Shown piece after piece: positions 5,794 through 7,317 of a stretch of DNA of 7,317 nt. How positions within the stretch are numbered: position 1 is the first letter of the stretch; each line of letters opens with the position of its first letter. The DNA is from Paracoccaceae bacterium (GTDB lineage: Bacteria; Pseudomonadota; Alphaproteobacteria; Rhodobacterales; Rhodobacteraceae): assembly GCA_007120685.1 (NCBI GenBank), contig SKNG01000436.1, forward strand, positions 1 through 7,317, read 5' to 3'. Both the position numbers and the translations under genes were made by a program. Under the pieces are notes generated by a model, which worked only from the letters and a program-made list of their open reading frames with translations, was not told where the DNA came from and made no database searches.

Positions 5794-6854
5794 AAATCTT
5801 CCAATGCCCCGGCTGCCAGGCCGACCTTTTTATTGAGAACACCGCCTGCAGTTGCGGTCTGGCCGTTGCCTATGATCCTGCGGCTGACGCTTTCGTCAGC
5901 GACCAGCCCTTCTGCGCCAACCGCGACAGTATTGGCTGCAACTGGGCCTGCGCGCCGGGGCAGACGCTGTGCGAAAGCTGCCGCATGACCAGCGTGCATC
6001 CCGACCTGTCGGTGCCCGGCAACGACGAGCTCTGGGCCAGGGCCGAAGCCGCCAAGCGCCGCGCGCTGATCGGCCTGATGCGTTGGGGCTGGTTCACCCC
6101 CGGCGACACGGGCCCCCGCCCCGAATTCCACATGCTGGCCGAGGCCACATCAGACGGCGCTGTCGATGTGACCATGGGCCATGCCTCGGGTCTTGTGACA
6201 ATCAACCTGGCCGAGGCCGATGCGTCCGAACGCGTGCGCCGGCGCGAGATGCTGGGCGAGCCCTATCGCACACTGATCGGCCATTTCCGCCACGAGATCG
6301 CGCATTTCCTGTTTGAACGGTTGTCGGCCGAGGCGGAGGGTTTTGTCCCGGCTTTCCGCGAGTTGATGGGCGATGAGACGCAGGATTACGGCGCGGCCCT
6401 TGCGCGCCATTACGAGCAGGGCCCGCCGCCGGGCTGGCAGGATGCCCATGTCACCCCCTATGCCGCCGCTCATCCGCATGAGGACTGGGCCGAAAGCGCG
6501 GCCCACGCCATGCACCTGACCGACATCACCGACAGCTTCCTTGCCGCCGGGCTGAGCGGGGCCGAGATGCCCGACCCCGAATATGACGCCTTTACCGAGA
6601 CCGACCCTGCCCGCCTGCTCGACACGGCCATCGCCATCGGGGTTGCCATGAACCACGTCAACCGCGCCGTGGGACAGCCCGACCTCCACCCCTTCGTCAA
6701 CACCCCGAAAACCCGCGAAAAACTCGCCTTCGCCCTTCACTGGCTCTCCCGGCGCTCCGCATGCAGGCGCTCAGCGACGACCATTTCAACTGCCACCCCG
6801 ACGAGGTGGGCTGGGCCATGGTCGGCACTCTCGAACACTACGCCAGCCTCCTGA
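5790..6854 (+). CDS. Zinc-ribbon plus HExxH putative zinc metallopeptidase, with an aberrant C-terminus
   Basis: 354 codons, of which about 320 look native. The N-terminus is a zinc ribbon with the Cys pairs C6/C9 and C20/C22, followed by further cysteines at C42, C50, C54, C61 and C64. The catalytic part has HEIAH at 168-172 and a later HEDWAES (230-236), whose E235 is a likely third metal ligand. This two-part layout matches the family called putative zinc-binding metallopeptidase (zinc-ribbon_10 with DUF2248/Peptidase_Mx1). Its substrate and role are unknown. Homologues as I recall them end a few residues after the HPFV...REKLAF segment (301-314). Here, after LHWLS (316-320), the sequence turns into a Ser/Arg/Thr-rich tail to residue 354 that is out of frame with a recognisable remnant. 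The native stop has therefore probably been lost at a recombination or indel junction near 6745-6760. Shine-Dalgarno is weak (GGGA at 5775-5778), and coupling to the upstream small ORF is possible. Confidence 0.82.
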   Translation: MKIFQCPGCQADLFIENTACSCGLAVAYDPAADAFVSDQPFCANRDSIGCNWACAPGQTLCESCRMTSVHPDLSVPGNDELWARAEAAKRRALIGLMRWGWFTPGDTGPRPEFHMLAEATSDGAVDVTMGHASGLVTINLAEADASERVRRREMLGEPYRTLIGHFRHEIAHFLFERLSAEAEGFVPAFRELMGDETQDYGAALARHYEQGPPPGWQDAHVTPYAAAHPHEDWAESAAHAMHLTDITDSFLAAGLSGAEMPDPEYDAFTETDPARLLDTAIAIGVAMNHVNRAVGQPDLHPFVNTPKTREKLAFALHWLSRRSACRRSATTISTATPTRWAGPWSALSNTTPAS

Positions 6855-6901
6855 AGCGCATCACCGACAGCGCTTTCGGCGAAGGCGAACACGCCCGCTG
6901 A
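6761..6901 (+). pseudogene. 46-codon remnant of a small plasmid/island-type hypothetical gene
   Basis: In frame +2, different from the metallopeptidase, an ATG at 6761 opens 46 codons ending in TGA at 6899-6901. The peptide has the pattern LSDDHF, HPDEVGWAMVGTLEHYASLL, KRITDSAFGEGEHA. I recognise this as resembling small conserved proteins on alphaproteobacterial plasmids and genomic islands, in which an N-terminal lead-in precedes the same LSDD motif. There is no Shine-Dalgarno, and the first 94 bases lie inside the metallopeptidase reading frame, so it is best read as a 3' fragment joined to that gene. The open frame also continues upstream of the ATG (LALPALR), which may include a few more native codons. 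A GGCGCTC direct repeat at 6751-6757 and 6766-6772 lies at the junction. A genuine short gene is the alternative. Confidence 0.55.
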
Positions 6902-6924
6902 TCTCCGGCCCAGCCGGAACTCCT

Positions 6925-6943
6925 GCCGCGCGCCCTGCGCGGC
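6925..6943 (+). repeat. GC-rich hairpin before the DUF3489-like gene
   Basis: GCCGCGC and GCGCGGC flank the 5-nt loop GCCCT, giving a perfect 7-bp stem, and a smaller CCGGC/GCCGG hairpin sits at 6905-6917. There is no T run. It may be a factor-dependent terminator or leader structure between the 46-codon remnant and the next gene. Confidence 0.4.
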
Positions 6944-6996
6944 TCGGGGTCGTAGAAGGTGCCGCATGTCGCGGGCCCGAATACGGAGACGACCCC

Positions 6997-7230
6997 ATGA
7001 CCCAGATCCAGCTGTCCGACACCCAAGCCGTCATCCTGTCCGCCGCCTGCGCGCGCGAGGACGCGATGGTGTTCCCCGTCACCGCCAGGCTCAAGGGCGG
7101 CGCCGTCGGCAACGTCTGCAAGAGCCTGCTCAAGCGCGGGCTGATCGAGGAAGTCACGGCCACCGACCTCAATACCGTCTGGCGGCACGACGAAGAATGG
7201 GAACGACGGTGCAAAATTAGGCCACGGTAG
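6997..7230 (+). pseudogene. DUF3489-like protein gene, 3' part lost to an insertion sequence
   Basis: The start ATG has GGAG 8 nt upstream (6985-6988). Residues 1-67 (TQIQLSDTQAVILSAA, then LKGGAVGNVCKSLLKRGLIE and VWRHDEE) match the N-terminus of DUF3489-type proteins. These are small alphaproteobacterial proteins with a winged-helix-like start, common on plasmids and islands, whose C-terminal half carries a second helix-turn-helix-like segment. After E67 (codon ending at 7197) the family pattern, where a Gly and then an LTL-type strand should follow, is replaced by ten unrelated residues to a TAG at 7228-7230. This point coincides with a TGG that looks like the outer end of an IS21-type element. 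Function is unknown; nucleic-acid binding is inferred only from the fold type. Confidence 0.7.
7211..7225 (+). repeat. IS21-type terminal repeat, copy 1
   Basis: Shares G-x-AAAAT and the GCCAC core with the second copy 47 nt further in. Multiple short repeats at each end, bound by the IstA transposase, are typical of IS21 elements. Confidence 0.55.
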
Positions 7231-7257
7231 CGGCGGGATAGTCCTGCTGCGGGCGGA

Positions 7258-7272
7258 GTAAAATCCAGCCAC
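7258..7272 (+). repeat. IS21-type terminal repeat, copy 2
   Basis: Same orientation as copy 1 and 11 of 15 bases identical. It lies 21 nt before the G-rich ribosome-binding-like stretch that would precede istA. Confidence 0.55.
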
Positions 7273-7317
7273 TTTTCCCTTCTTGCGTCAGCAGGGAGGG
7301 TGGGGAGATCTATACCG

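Larger units (their letters stand above)
7198..7317 (+). mobile_element. Left end of an IS21-family-like insertion sequence (partial)
   Basis: Starting with TGG at 7198, the sequence has the features of an IS21 left end. These are a TG terminus, then two spaced copies of a terminal repeat (GCAAAATTAGGCCAC at 7211-7225 and GTAAAATCCAGCCAC at 7258-7272, 11 of 15 identical). A purine-rich GGGAGGGTGGGG (7294-7305) follows, as is usual before istA. The last bases could read Glu-Ile-Tyr-Thr, as many IstA transposases begin, but that frame shows no ATG, GTG or TTG start in the window. GTG at 7300 opens another frame. No transposase is long enough to confirm the family. The element interrupts the DUF3489-like gene and continues beyond the window, so the right end and target duplication cannot be seen. 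Confidence 0.6.

Noticed and set aside
1..7317. CRISPR array, tRNA or rRNA gene
   Set aside because: No regularly spaced repeats and no cloverleaf or rRNA-like conserved stretches were seen on either strand.

Overview
The window looks like chromosomal DNA from a high-GC alphaproteobacterium, most likely Rhodobacterales and Paracoccus-like. This rests on the strong G/C preference at third codon positions and on the recognisable gene types; no database search was possible. The left part (1-2901) is ordinary housekeeping and stress DNA. It holds the last 29 codons of a probable universal-stress-protein gene, then a complete BCCT-family compatible-solute transporter ending in a textbook intrinsic terminator. 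A convergent metallo-beta-lactamase-fold gene of the Blh/ETHE1 persulfide-dioxygenase type follows on the minus strand.

The middle part (2911-5600) has a short minus-strand coiled-coil protein gene, resembling the Sll1863 stress family, with its own promoter and a strong hairpin after it. Divergent from it is a 39-codon N-terminal stub of a cupin gene that stops abruptly. Then come a disordered, Arg-rich hypothetical protein and a dihydrolipoamide-dehydrogenase-type flavoprotein. The last two are closely spaced and may be co-transcribed. The flavoprotein keeps the LPD redox disulfide and catalytic His-Glu pair but also ends in a Leu-Ser-Cys-Cys tail like that of mercuric reductase.

The right part (5601-7317) carries traces of rearrangement. 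A possible 57-codon small ORF with a strong Shine-Dalgarno overlaps the start of a zinc-ribbon plus HExxH putative metallopeptidase in an ATGA arrangement. The metallopeptidase gene loses its normal end near 6745-6760 and runs out of frame into a 46-codon remnant that resembles a small plasmid or genomic-island protein. Next is the N-terminal two thirds of a DUF3489-like gene, broken at about 7197/7198 by what looks like the left end of an IS21-family insertion sequence. That end has two spaced copies of a GCCAC-containing terminal repeat and continues beyond the window.

Most of the window is conventional. The points most worth checking are the Cys-Cys tail of the flavoprotein, the possible coupled small ORF before the metallopeptidase, the cupin stub, and the two junctions at the right-hand end.
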